Origin: Prinia subflava
Lineage: Eukaryota > Chordata > Aves > Passeriformes > Cisticolidae
Length of the DNA: 64,000 nucleotides
Assembly: GCF_021018805.1 (NCBI RefSeq)
Contig: NC_086248.1
Coordinates: 62,071,985-62,135,984, forward strand
Reading direction: 5' to 3'
Numbering within the stretch: position 1 is the first letter of the stretch; every line of letters starts with the position of its first letter. Both the position numbers and the translations under genes were made by a program. Shown one piece after another: positions 10,721 through 23,700 of the stretch. The notes under the pieces are model-generated. The model was not told the DNA's origin and searched no databases. It was given only the letters and a program-made list of their open reading frames with translations.

Positions 10721-12379
10721 CATGCACCTTGCTCCTCACCTACAGGGAGAATTAATGTGAGTGGAAGGACCATTCCAGAGATGGCTTTCCACCCTCACTC
10801 AAGTATGTGCCACCTGCTGGGGACTGAACTGCAGCCATCCCTTCCTGCGACACTTCATACACCTCATCCCCAAGCCAATTGCCTCTGAGGTGGAAAAGTG
10901 AGGAATGCTCCCAGTGAGATGAAGGGAAAGAAACAGAGTGTTTCCTTCCCTTGTGACAGGAGGTCTCTCTCGGAGATTCTGCCTGCCCCAGACACTCCAC
11001 CCAAAGGTGAAGAAAGTGCCTGAGACTTCCTGACAGACACAGCACATGGCCCAGCCTTCAGCAAATCTATCTCTACTTCATGTCAGGTAGTGAATGATGG
11101 AACAAGAAAGCAGCAGGAGTTATTCACTGTCTTTTCCTGATGGCAGAAGGTAATTTACCCAACTTTTCCTTTTTTGCATTTAAATATTTGCGTGCAATAT
11201 AAGATTATCTGTTACATTAAATTAATCACCTGAATCCACTGATTTGGTTCAAACTTGACTTGATCTTAATAGGATCACTGAGATTTTCTCCCTTAATTAG
11301 CTCAGTAAAACTGTAATAAGTTAGCTCAGGAATGCTTTTGCCTGAGGACCTGCACATCCTTTCTAGTACAGTTCAGAGGAAGTGCACGCAGCTTGTTTAC
11401 TCCCCAAGCTGGAAGCCCGGGTCACAAACCCACACACATCAGGTAATCTCAGGTAAAAAATTAACGAAACATGGGCTTAGTTCCCAAATTACACAGTGAT
11501 TCACCAAAAACCATAAACATATATATACTTAGAATTCATACTGCATGTTTTTCAAACCAAGCATGGAATCCTTGTTTAGAAGTCTTACTGTAAACCTGAG
11601 TTTTCCACTGACTAAAAGTCTCTGACCAAGCAAAAGACTATCCATAAGAAATAAAACCAGCATATACCCAGATGCTGCAAAATACAATTTATTATCTGCA
11701 CACATCTTTGCAGAATTTACACTATAATAAGGCAGACAGGCAGGCAGGAAGGAAGGATGGAAGGAGAGAAATACCAAACAGATGTTGGCTACTAGGAAGA
11801 AATCCAGAGATGTGTAATGATTGGATGGATTAAAGTACACTTCCTTCCTCAACAATCCTTATATGACCCAAACACTTGTAAATTCTGGCTGTAAAGCTGT
11901 GAATGACAAACATTCAAATGGCCCCTGGATCTGCTTGCAATTCTGCTGCCATTGCTCTCTCCTTTCCAGGCTGTAGCTACATAGAATTTGCTTGACAAAT
12001 AGATGAAGCAACATTACAAAACATTCCCTGAAGCCATGAGATGTGACAGACTATAAGTGCTAGAGCTGTATATTGCACTAGAAAAAGGTATGACTATTTC
12101 AAATGACTGCTTAGAAAAGTTACTGTCTTCTACACAATTTTTGAAAAGCCTTTTAAATGTGAGCTGGGGCTTCTTGGAGCTACTAAGAACTCTTAATGCA
12201 CTTTTTTCTTATTATTTGTTTGAAACAAGCACTTAGTAGGAAAAAATCTTCCCATACTCAGCCCTGTTTTCCACCAAACAGATGGTCTATTTGGAGAGCT
12301 GAAATAGAAGAACTAATTATGCATTTGCTTGACTTGTGAGGAGATATAATACCATCTACTATTCACTCAAGAGTGTGAA
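10721..12379. other. intron 1 stretch, no gene seen
   Basis: It contains a C/G-richer patch near 10750-11050 that opens several frames, none recognised, and a short GGCA/GGAA microsatellite (11731-11770). Confidence 0.6.
11731..11770. repeat. GGCA/GGAA microsatellite-like tract
   Basis: Consecutive GGCAGACAGGCAGGCA and GGAAGGAAGGATGGAAGG units. Confidence 0.75.
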
Positions 12380-12690
12380 TGCCAAACAAGACAGAGCCGG
12401 GGAATAAAGTATACCTAACAGTAATGAGATCAATCTGGGTGTTAAAAAGTTTAGGCTGAGTACCAGGAAATATTTCCTAACAGTGAGCTCTGTCAGACCA
12501 TGAAATAGTTTCTCAGAGGAAGTGGTGGAAGCCTCATGGCTTGAGTCACTCAAACCAATATTGGACAAAACACTCAATAATGTACTGAAGGGAACAGTAT
12601 TATGCTGGCAGGGCTTGGAAGAGTGACTAATGGATTGTTTGCAGCTCTAACTACAATTCCCTGAAATGGTCCCTCTCCAAAGAAACACAG
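12380..12690 (+). mobile_element. CR1 LINE 3' fragment
   Basis: The plus strand carries the decayed end of a chicken-repeat-1 LINE: an aligned ATGAGATCAATCTGGG...TTTCCTAACAGTGAG block, then TTCTCAGAGGAAGTGGTGGAAGCC, then a CCCTGAAATGGTCCCTC-like end. It is 5' truncated, as CR1 copies usually are. There is no coding capacity. Confidence 0.7.
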
Positions 12691-13716
12691 ACTCAAACAA
12701 TCACACACCCACTTTCCAAGGGAATTGAGATTGTACATCCACTAATCAATCACAAACCAAGCAACTTCTCTCCCTATTATCCCGTTACAAACACAGAGCT
12801 TCAAGAGAACATGTAATGATATCATTGGGAGTAAGTGAAAATTCCTGAAGGGAAATACCCAAAGATTTCAGAGGGTAGGTATGAAGCAGACTACTCTACA
12901 AAAACATTAAGAAATAAAATCCATGTAGGAAAGACAAAATTACATCTTTATTGAGAACATTCAGAGACAATTAAAAAATTGTACAGTGTTCAGGGAGGAA
13001 CAGTTACAGCTTATTCATACAAATAATGTACATACATTCATTCCATTCATTTTACTTCCTTTTCTTTCTAGAATGCACAAGAAAACTCTTCTGAGACCTA
13101 TCAACACTTAGTATTAGAATTAGGACCTCCAGAGCTGCATGAGTCTCAGCAACATTAACTAAACAGAAATCAGTAATAATTTACATCTTTTGTGGGTCTG
13201 GCATAGGAAAAGCACAGCATCCAGCTACTGGTGGTTTTTGGTATGAAACAAATTTTTGAAGTCCATGCTCCTCAGCATGGACTGCTGTCTAACAGATGTG
13301 AAAAAATCACAACAAGGAAATAGAAACTCCCTCTAAACAGTGTTCTCCAAGGTGCCCTGGTATTACCTCAGATTTAGATGACATTTTCAAAAGAGAGATC
13401 TTATTTTGAAAATTTGCAGGTGGTGAATCTATACAAGAAACATCCTCAAGCTGTTAAACAGCTGACTTTTCCCCTTGGAAGTGTAAGCAAGAACAGCATT
13501 TCAGAGGAAATACTTTCCAGTTTTGCCTCTAACTACAGCTTGAAGGAAAACAGTGATTTAGAAAATGATAAATTTGACAGAAAACAGACACAGCTTCCCT
13601 ATACCATGTAATAATATATATAGATAGTATAGATAGAATCAGAAACTTATAAGCAGAGTATGCAATCCCAAGAAAATAACTGAACAGGTATAAAATACTA
13701 GGAATTAAAAAACTAG
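12691..13716. other. intron 1 stretch, no gene seen
   Basis: One 77-codon open frame (13378-13611 plus) is lysine- and serine-rich and not recognised. It is probably chance. Confidence 0.55.
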
Positions 13717-13834
13717 GTTTACAGGTACTATAGTATCAACTCTAGTGGCCGTGGCACCTTTAGGCTGATCCTTTTTCTCCTAGAAGCCTAAAGGTGCCAC
13801 GGCCACTAGAGTTGATATTATAGTACCTTTAAAC
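13717..13834. repeat. long hairpin: 50-bp arms, 18-nt loop
   Basis: Left arm 13717-13766 and right arm 13785-13834 are inverted copies. In 50 positions, 48 are Watson-Crick pairs, one is G-T (13733/13818) and one is a C-T mismatch (13722/13829). The loop (13767-13784) is GATCCTTTTTCTCCTAGA. The arms include a GC-rich core (GTGGCCGTGGCACC) unlike the AT-rich surroundings. Both strands could fold. It may be a small inverted-repeat transposon, a snap-back insertion, or the source of a hairpin RNA. No target duplication is obvious at its edges. Confidence 0.9.
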
Positions 13835-16800
13835 TGTGATAATGTAATGAGAAGTAACAACAGTGGCCACCTAAAGGATGCCAGCAAACAAAACTCTGAG
13901 CAGAGAAAACACGTGTTAAGTTGCTGCAGGAAAAAAACAGCTATAAACATGAGATGAAACCAAGCAGCACAGACATGTTCTCAAACAGTGAGATGTGTTG
14001 AATTACTAGAATAGAATAAACTAATTGTATGTGTCTGTCTGCTACAAGAAAAGAAAGACTTGCTTCAGTAGGACAGATTTTTTCACAAGGTGACCATTTC
14101 AGGACCGCCGCTAATGACCTCCTCATACTCCCCCTAATTTGACTTCTTAGCAGTCAAACAGAAAACTATTTCCTCGTAAATCCATTTCCAGAACATGGAG
14201 ACTCCCTTCTCCCCCATGCCATGAAGTTCCATGGTATAGGCAAGATCTCTTGAGATTATGAAAATTCTATTATCAGTCTTACCAAGGCAGAGAATTCCCC
14301 CTTAAATTCACTGCATCTAAAATTTCATTCTCTTTTAAGTTCACTCTCATAATCAGAAGCACTCCTTAGAACTCAGGGCAGGAGAACTGGAAAAGTCTCT
14401 GCAAGCAATAATACTGTTCAAGGGTACCTTTTCCTCTGCCTACCTGTGATTATGAAAAATCACTATCCTCAAGTTATCATTTTTGAGATTAACACCACTT
14501 AGTTCCATGTGGCCCTCTATGAAATAAGGCATCAGTCTTGGCTGGCAAATAGGCAGCACTGCCAGAATAAAACATGGGAATAACACTCACAAAATCCACC
14601 AGAAATAACAAAAAAAGCACTAAGTAACCAAACATAATGCACAGGATAGGATGAGTAATTCACAGAAGGGTGTCACGGAGGCCTCACTGAGGGTAGGGAG
14701 TGGCAGGAGGGGTAGTCAGGGCCCAGCCCATCCCCAGCCAGGAGCAGAGGAGTCAGCGGCAAGGGGCCAGTCCCAGCCTCGGACATCAGACACCTCCCTG
14801 GGGACAAGCCACCGGCTTGCAGGTGGGGGGGCAGACGTGACCTGACCCATCAAACCACTCAGGCTTAAGACACATATTGTATTTCCACAAGAAGATGGAA
14901 GTTCAGCTCTACCAGCATGCAAAATCAAGTTGCTGAAAGTTGTAAATTTCTCTTGTATTTCAGATTTTACGATCTGTCATATAAAGAATGTGGTCTGATT
15001 TTCCTCTTCAAACAACGGAAAATTATTTATAACCTTGGAACATCTATTGCTGGTCACTGTCACCTTAGCTTTAATTTCCACAGCCTCTAGACATCATTCC
15101 TTGCCACAACAAATGAACTGTGTTTCAGCAGTTAAGGTGACTGTTTCAAGTGGTGTTATGTATTGGGCTGTTTGCAGGCACCTGTGGACAGCCTGCATCC
15201 TGTAACAACAGCTCAGTTACCTGTACTTGCAACATACAGAGGAAGTCTGGGTTAGATAGAGAACAACAAAGTATTTTCAATAGAAAATGCTTCCAATTAT
15301 GTAATGGGTTGGAGCTGCGTAATAAATATGTTCTTGATTGCACGCAACTCCTGATTCTTCTTTCCCACTGCCATTCCACCATTACTCACAGGCACACTGC
15401 TTTATTCTTGTTGCTTCTCCTCTCCTCGCTGGATCTTTGTTAGTTATGATAGCAAGCAGAAGCTGGACAGCACATAATCAAGTGCTAAATCTTTGTATCA
15501 GAGAAGCTACAGACTTCAGATATGAAAAAGGCAGATCTTTGCGTCTACAGACAAATGAAAGAGGCATAAAGAAAAAAATGCAAGAACCAAGAGCCTTTTA
15601 AATACTAAAATACAGTGTAATACATCTAACCACTAAACCTACAATTAAGGTGAAAGAACGATGAAAAAGCACTGGGTGCTACTCAGCATCATTTCTGTGC
15701 AAGGAATAGGGGAAAACACTCATATTTCAAAGGTCAGAAACAAAGAAGAAGCATCACCCCAGAAGATCCATTGTCAGTAAGCTGAGGCAAACAGGCAAAG
15801 CTCATATCACAGCTTCTTCCACACCAGCTTCAAGTGCTGTGGTTGTTTTAGGTTGCTTTGTTTCTTAAGCAGGTTTCAACATCATAGGCCACTTCAACAC
15901 AGACAAGGATGAGCCCCTGGCCCATCAAAATCCAGTCGTTGCAGAAAACAAATATATTGTGTAGAGAAGTAACAGACAAGGCAACGAAAACAGAGTAAGC
16001 CAAAGGAAATGCAACTGGCATCTATTTTACTTTGAGTTGTTTACTGGTTAGGAATCTTGAAATAAGTATTTCTTCTATCCCGCCTTTCTCTTTTACTTAC
16101 ACAAATTAGAACAAAAAACTACACTAGTAAAACATGACATACTTCTATCAGAAGAGTCATTAGAATCTCAGTAACTGGATAAAGGGAGAGTCTTAGAAGT
16201 GTCCAGCACTGTCCTCATCCATGCTAATGACTCATGTCTCCCTTTGCAGCCTTCAGTGGGGGGGTGGCTCTTCTACCCAGCATGTTGCACAAGAAGACCA
16301 GTCCTTAGTAGGAAATTTAACTTTATTTTCATGGTTTAGTCATATGATATGAATCAGCTCATAAAACATGCCTAATCCCTTACCATATGATGCTAGTTCA
16401 GGGACTCCTTTAAATATAATCCTTTACATTCTACATAATCTCCTGTGGTCTCTTTATTTTGAAGCCCACCAGCATTGTCCAAATATAACCAAGGATGGAG
16501 TTTTAAACCACTGAGATTTTATAGATACACAAAGTAATAAAATCTATTATGAAATTAATATGCATAAAAGAAAAAATTGACTCTTGGGTCTAGATTTTAT
16601 AGGTACTACACTGTTCAATTCATAGTGCTTAAGCACCTATCATGAAGGTATGGAATGGGGACCAAGTTGTGTAAGATAACAAGATCTTGTGTTTCCATAA
16701 CAAGAGATACTTTTTGAAATTATGCCTGTTAGAATACGCGATGTGTTTTGAACTGGACAGACAAAAAAACCAACTCAATAGGCTCTTCCTTTCTCTTTTC

Positions 16801-19129
16801 ATCATCACTTAACTCAGGAAAATCCCTTACTCTGGTACTCTTATTGGAAAGGTTAAGTCTCAGACTGTTCTGTCTTGGCATGATTCTTAACTGTCTTGTA
16901 AAGGTTTCCAAAAATATGCAGCACAGGTCTTGGAGAGATAAAGTATTTGTGCTAACATAGTTTTAAAAGCAGTTTTCATAATAAGTACTTCTGTAAGGAC
17001 AAATATTACTTACCACAGCAAACTAAATTGAAATTTGGTACACTATCAAAAATATTTGGAAATTCTTTATTCTTTGACAGCAACAAAAACATCTTTATTC
17101 TTTTTACATGGGTGCGATACCCGTGGAAAAAGAATCCACAGTTGACAACTGAGGAATTCATTTTAAAGTGCTACTCTGTCTCAGCTGAGTTGCATAGATG
17201 ACATTTCGAACATGATCTCAGCATGACAGAGTGTATGCCATCTGGCTCAGAAGTGCTAACAGCCTGGAATCCACTGCCACGTATCGAATGAAGAGATGGA
17301 ATGGACAAACATACAATGTACTGAAGAAATAGGAATAAAAATTTGAACCACTACTGAGAAAGTACTGCATTTTCTCAAATCTTTTGCAATTATATCAGCT
17401 GTGTCATTCCTCTCCCAACACCATGTCAGTCTTCCTCTTAGATGTTCATATATCTTACTTTGATCTTGGCTAATACATCAAAGAAGCACAAAGTTCATTG
17501 TTGTAGTACTTTAGAAATTATTATTATATTTTTATCTTTAGATTTTTAATTGTTTTTACTAAACTAATTTTCTAATAATCCCCATCTTCTTCCTTGCTCT
17601 CTTGTATTGTGTATAGAAAAGCTACCATTACTACTTATTGTATCCTGCTTATAAGACAGTGTAATTTCATTAAATTTATGTAATCCATTCAGCGAACATG
17701 TATAATACAGTTTATTCAGAATAGATTATGATTTTATTAGGTTATGTATTTTATGCTTTTCTTTGGTAAAGATTAATCTTATTAGGATTATACACTGCTC
17801 AGAAGGTTATGTCATTATTTTGGCTTAAATGATAATTTTACACATTTCAGCATGATTGGTACACTCTCTGCAGCAGTGCCCTTGTAGTCAAGGCAGGAAA
17901 AGCACCTCCCTAGACAATGTTTGGGATAGCTAGCTAAGAAGGTAAGACTTGTCCGACAGCTGTCTGTGCTAAAATGAGCTTTAGGATAGGGTTTCCCATG
18001 GCTGGAAGGCCCATAGCAGTTTGTAAGTTAATTACTCCAAAAAATAAACTACATTTCATTACATGCAAAACTTTATTTTAAAAAATGGTTTTCTTAAAAC
18101 CGCAGAAACTTCTGCATTGTACCAACTTTTTCATGTTTAGAAATACAGTTTGAATACCACTACAGTGAAGCAGTTTTTACTGTTCAAAGAGTAACTGATT
18201 TTGCTTTTAATTTCTTCCCTTTTTAATGAATTAAGTTAGTATCTGCCTTCTAAATTGCTAAATTTAGATAAGGCCATTACAAATGTATCTCAGCAACATG
18301 GGAACAGAGCTAGAAATGCAAATGAGAAAGTCACTACAATCTTCTGAGACACAGCAACCTCAGTGCTGCCCTACTATGGCTTAGGAAATAAAAGGTTTTA
18401 AAGGTCTGTTTCTTGAGCACTGTGAAAATAGTAATGAATGACTCCACACAGCAGTCCAGAAAGACAGGCTTTTACGTGATAGGCATCTAAGTTGGGCAAT
18501 TCTCCTTCTCTCCAGGGAAGGTAACCGAAGGAGACGCTGAGGGCTTTATCCCACTTTGTCATTCATCCAACAATAAGTCAGTTGCAAACCCATATTGTGA
18601 AAAACAGCTCAAATCTCTGATCAGGCTCATCTTCAGCTTTTCCTTAAACTTTTCTTTCTTTGTGCACTGCTGCAGCAGTCTAAGTATAATTTAGGACAGA
18701 TAGTAATAACTTTATTTATGAATTTACCTAAGATAAGATTTTCTGCAATTTAGACCACAGCAAAGGATGCTGTTATTCAAGCTCCACTTGAAAAAAAAGA
18801 CAGGACATAATTTGGTACATTAATTATAAGGCATGTGGTTCAGTGAAAGGTGATCTAACATGTTATGGCGTCCTCATAAACAAGACTGTTCTTTACACAA
18901 CACTTCAAGCAAGACACTGTTCTAAAAAGTTGCATTTCGGGAGAAGAAAAAAAAATCTCATTATCTCACATCTCTAAAGAAACCATGGGAAAACCCCTGA
19001 TATAAACTAACTGCATTTAAATTAAAAATACAAGTGAGGGTTAAGTGTTTACTAGGTGTGTAGCATTCCAACCACAGATGACAACACTTCCCTGCTTTCA
19101 TTGTCTTTCTCATCAATCAGTCTCAGAGG
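13835..19129. other. intron 1 stretch, no gene seen
   Basis: It contains a GC-rich patch at 14660-14850, unclassified, and very AT-rich DNA around 17500-17800. A segment at 17170-17330 vaguely resembles an old CR1 but is too decayed to claim. No exon or RNA gene is recognised. Confidence 0.55.
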
Positions 19130-19262
19130 AAATGAAGGATTTGTTTTCTGATTGTTGCTGGTGAAAGCAAGGCACTGGGAAATGAGCTGGCCAAGGCAGC
19201 AGGGCAGCCAGGGACCCCAGGGATGAACTCAGGTGTCCTGACCCCTAGGCAGTTCTCAAGGC
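19130..19262 (-). mobile_element. possible MIR-like SINE fragment
   Basis: The minus strand reads ACACCTGAGTTCATCCCTGG, then a CCAGCTCATTTCCCAGTGCC-like block. The order matches the middle of ancient MIR/CORE SINEs (CTGGGTTCGAATCC...ACCTTGGGCAAG). It is diverged. Confidence 0.4.
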
Positions 19263-20588
19263 ATTGTGTCAAGGTTATTTTTCACCCACCTACACTCACT
19301 CTTATAGAAACAGCCATTTCCAATGCACACACATTTAATTCCCTCCAAATGCAACCATACTACAGTTAGAATAAATCCAAATTTCTCCTCTTATGCAGCT
19401 CACAGTGATTAGAGTTTTCAAAGACCTTCTTTAGTGTACTGTGTCTTTAATAGTTAGATACTATAATTCTGACCAGCTGATCTATTTCTGCCAACAAACT
19501 AGAGTTACCAAGGTCTCTAATACCTTTGGAGATCTTCTTGTCCATTATACAACTCCCACCTTTATTTTTCTTACATCATATTTGATGCAGCAAATATTGA
19601 TTTTGAACAATAGTAGTAGTGAATATGTGTCTTGAAATTTCCCCCTTGTTTTGCTCCGTATGAGTAAGTTTGATGTGCTGCAATTTCAATTTGGTGTACA
19701 CTTGGCTTCTCAGCATCCCCACAGGACAGGTCACTAAGTAGAAGAAGCACAACCACCTCACCTGCTTCCTGAAAGTTGTCCTTGGGAGAGTGGTCTGAAA
19801 AAGAAAACAGCATGGAACCCTGTCTTGCCTCATACGCCCATGAACATAGACATAGCTCAAACCTCTCTCTCTTTCTTATTCTAACCAACGTTAACGGTCT
19901 TGAGTTTCCAAACTAACCTTTCAGACATATCTGTTTCCTGTACTTCTGGCTAACTCGCTTTTCATTTGCAAAAGAAAAAGGAGATTAACTATATGGAAGC
20001 TTAAAGTTACAACCCCTTACACATTAGGGGAAGTCACTTTATGATAACTACCTGATATCACACCAGGTTCCAAACCCATGAGATTTAGATACTCTCCATC
20101 AGCAATGAACATATTTTTTAATCAGTAAGCACTACAAGTTCAATAATAGGCTGCCCTTTCTTCTCAAAGAAACAGAAGGCTCAAACAACACCTGTTACAG
20201 CAGGCAAGAAAGTAGCAAATTATTCCAGTAAAGAGACCTTTGCTGAAGTGTAGTTCTGGTGACAGTGAGTATGGCGATTTTGATTTTCCATGGCAGGAAA
20301 AGCACTTTGTAGTAGGTTGTAAACATGGCAGCCCGGCATGGAAAAAAAAAAAGGCATCTCTGCCTACCAAAGAACACAGCCTACTAGTCATCCAAGCAGG
20401 ACACACCAGGAAGTGTCCTAGCATCAACTGGCCTCTGCAAAACCTCTTGGTCCTCCCAACACTCCTGCCTCCATGCACCAGGTGGGTACCTGCACGTGCA
20501 CTCCGAATTAACACAGCAGCTGTCATGGTAAGGCAGCTGGAGACAAGGGCTGTGCCCTGCTCATGCTGAGCATGCTGAGTCACCCATA
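19263..20588. other. intron 1 stretch, no gene seen
   Basis: Ordinary intronic sequence. Overlapping antisense open frames at 19571-19888 look like chance. Confidence 0.55.
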
Positions 20589-20740
20589 GGAACTCCCTGG
20601 GCAGTCCCGGGAACTCCCCAGCCAGTTTCTGTACAGATGAGATCATTGATTGATAGCTACTGGAACCGCCCAGGGCAGTCCCAGCTCCACCAGAGGTCTG
20701 AGGAATCGATAAAAGAACTCCACAGGCAGTCCCAGTCCAT
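20589..20740. repeat. three spaced copies of an AACTCC..GGCAGTCCC motif
   Basis: Copies start at about 20589, 20662 and 20714 (spacing 73 and 52 bp). They share a GGAACTCC- or GAACTCC-like lead and the core GGCAGTCCC. They lie inside a minus-strand open frame of 232 codons (20164-20862) that matches no protein I know and has no splice or codon signature of a gene. Confidence 0.55.
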
Positions 20741-23700
20741 GCTAACAAGATAATCAACTGCATGTCAGGGACTGGGGAGGCAGGGAGTTCCCAGCAGCCC
20801 AGGGAACAACCCAGGCGTGTCCTGCTTTGCCCATATGAAGTAAATGGTGAACTCATGGACACTATTTATCTATTGAGATCTGTATATCATTGAACCGGAC
20901 AACTTTCTGCACACAGATGAGATGATTTTAACTAGAAACTCATTAGTCCTACACTAGAGTGTTGACAAGGGACTGCAGCTCAGCTGGAGCAAACTAGAAG
21001 TTGGGGGGTTCTGATCCAAATGAGATGAAAATGCTGCTACAAGGACACTTGTGATGGAGACTCCTATCATCACCTGGTCAGAAACTGGCTTTACTGTCAC
21101 AACAGCGACAGCAGCAACACAAAATTGTTAGATAACACGTAAACCAATGTGTGTGTAACATGAATCTCTTAAGAAAATGAGTCTACCACCACATAAACAG
21201 GCCACAATGAAATGCCACACAGATTTAAAACATTATCCTAGAGTATAAGAACATTGGTCCAAGTAAATGTACCTGATGTCACTGTCTGGTTTTAGGTAAG
21301 GTACCTCTAATTCCAACTTGCAGAATGCATACTCTTTCCCCGAAACACTTAGTAAATAAATACTTTCCAGTATTCTGCCCCTTTCTTCACAACACAAAAC
21401 AAGCTGGTAATCCAGATAAGGTTTACAAACGTTGGAGGTTTCTAGGCCATGCCCATTTGTTTATAATCTGGCAGTAGCCCACTGCAGCACCAGGCCCAGA
21501 CACCCCTGCAAGAGAACAAAACCACCTGTAAGCACTCAACAAGAAACCCCAGAGTCCTCGAGCAGAGCTGCTGAGCAGCCCCTATCAGCATGCCCATCTT
21601 GAGACATGCAGTTCTGACTAACAGTGAGACTGGGTCACGTTCAACCTCTAGCTTTGAATCAGGCAAGAATCCTGGCTCAGAGGGGTGTTACACATTTTAC
21701 ATGACACAGCCTGACCAGGGCATTGGACACTTTCACCCCATGCCATGAAACCAAGGCCAACTACTCAATGCAGAGCTGAGCACCTGGACTTTGAGCACCA
21801 CAAGGGGCTGTTCTGTTTGCACTCAGGAAAGCTGGGTTTGGATTATGCCTGTATCCACCAGGAGGTTCAGGTGGAACACTGCACAGGGATTTAGATACCT
21901 GGCTAAAGTGAAAACCACAGCTCTCGCACAACACTGACTTCCAAGAAACAGACTGTAAAGTGAGATGAAATTAAAGCAAAAATGAACTGGATATAGTAGG
22001 GTAAAGAAATATGTTTGGAATCCCAACCTTTCCTGCAAGGCACATACATGCAAAATTTAAGTAACCTCAATTTCGTGTGTGAGATATGAATACTCACAGC
22101 TTGAAGCCCAAGAAGAAGGGCTTTAGGAGTGCAGCATTTAACTTTTGGGACTGTAACACATGGTAGAAGAAAGACAAATTCTTGGTATCAATTTTATGCA
22201 GTATCACAGTATATTACTTGCTAACAGATGCATCTTCTACACCCATTTCAACTTGAATTGAGCTTAAAGAGTAATTCCTGTCTTCAAGAAGATACATATT
22301 ACTGATAATGTCAAAGAATATTATGCCCACCTTTCCTGGTAAGTTGTGTAGTGTAGGACAGAGCCCACAGATGTCTTTATACTGAGGTTCCAGCCCTTTG
22401 CTTGTATTTCACCATGAAAACTATCTGCTAAAATACTTTATCTGGAGCCGGAAAAGGAATCAGAAACAAGGACTAGTTCTTTCTGTTCCATCCTTCTCCA
22501 CACAACATGCAACCTAGACGGCCACTATTCTAAGTACAATTCTTCATGGAATGCTCTGTCTACCATTTTGCCACTGAAGTAATTGTTTTCTTGGTGCAAA
22601 AACCAATATATTTTACAAGTCTCACTGCAGAGCTCAACAATATCACATCTCTTCATGCATTACTGATACCTCAAGGAAAGCACATGCTGGAGATGTTTTT
22701 CAAGTTCCAGTTAACTCAATCAGTTTACTTTGTTCTTCCACTCCACTGAAGGGAAGAAGGATGTGTGAACTTCGGCCATATCCAAAGTCTGCTGTCAAGA
22801 TCAGCCATTTTACTGCTTTATTTCTATTTATAAACACAGTTAGATATTACAAGAGCCAGACTATTTATCCATGAAGACTGTCAAAACAGATAATGTATTG
22901 TGTCTCACTGAATTACAAACTGGCTGGGTGCCTAGCCTATTGACTGCAAAAGTCCACTCCATTACAGCTCTAGCAATGTCTTCTATCTACTTCGAAAAGG
23001 TTTTTAAAAGCAGGCAACTGTGAAATGACTATATGGATCATAAATTATATTTTTTACTCATTCTGTTGGTTACTAGTTCTGATGCCAACTCAGGAAGAGT
23101 AATACTTTACCAGAAATCTAACTGGTGACCTTCAGTCTAATGAGATATCACTCAGTGATCTCCCTCGGTATCCACACAGATGTGTATTCACTTACTCTGC
23201 TGGAACTAGTGCTCTGATAAATTGTGTTTCTTATGCGTTTAGGGAACACGTGTGCAGCCACAGTGCAATCAAAATTAGTATTACATCTCAAAGAACCAAG
23301 TCCTTAGTTGTAGTAGTAGTTACAATACAGTGATATTTATTACAAGAACCATGAAATTTTATTTGATTCACTGCAGGCATTCCTTGTATCTGCTTCCAAA
23401 ATATCTAAAACACATAACTAAAAAACAAAGGTAATTACACCTACAAGTATGGCAAATTGAATGCAGGTAGGCAAACATCATCTTTTGAGTGGAAAACATT
23501 GAAACAAAACAATAACCCAGAAAACGCACATTGACTCCAAGTTAGAATACCACAGCTTGCATCGTTTATATGAAATTGCATTATCTTTCAGAGGAAAATA
23601 CAATTTAAATACTGGTTTGATTGATGCCTTATAAAATGCCTGACATCCAGTCATCAACTGGCATACATGCAGCAAAGTAAAAGCACACTGTGCTTCCCTG

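Noticed and set aside
17170..17330. Old CR1 fragment
   Set aside because: A few CR1-like words only. Order and ends are not convincing.
21660..21900. Old SINE-like relic
   Set aside because: Resemblance rests on one short block (GGATTTAGATACCTGGCTAA) and is not enough.
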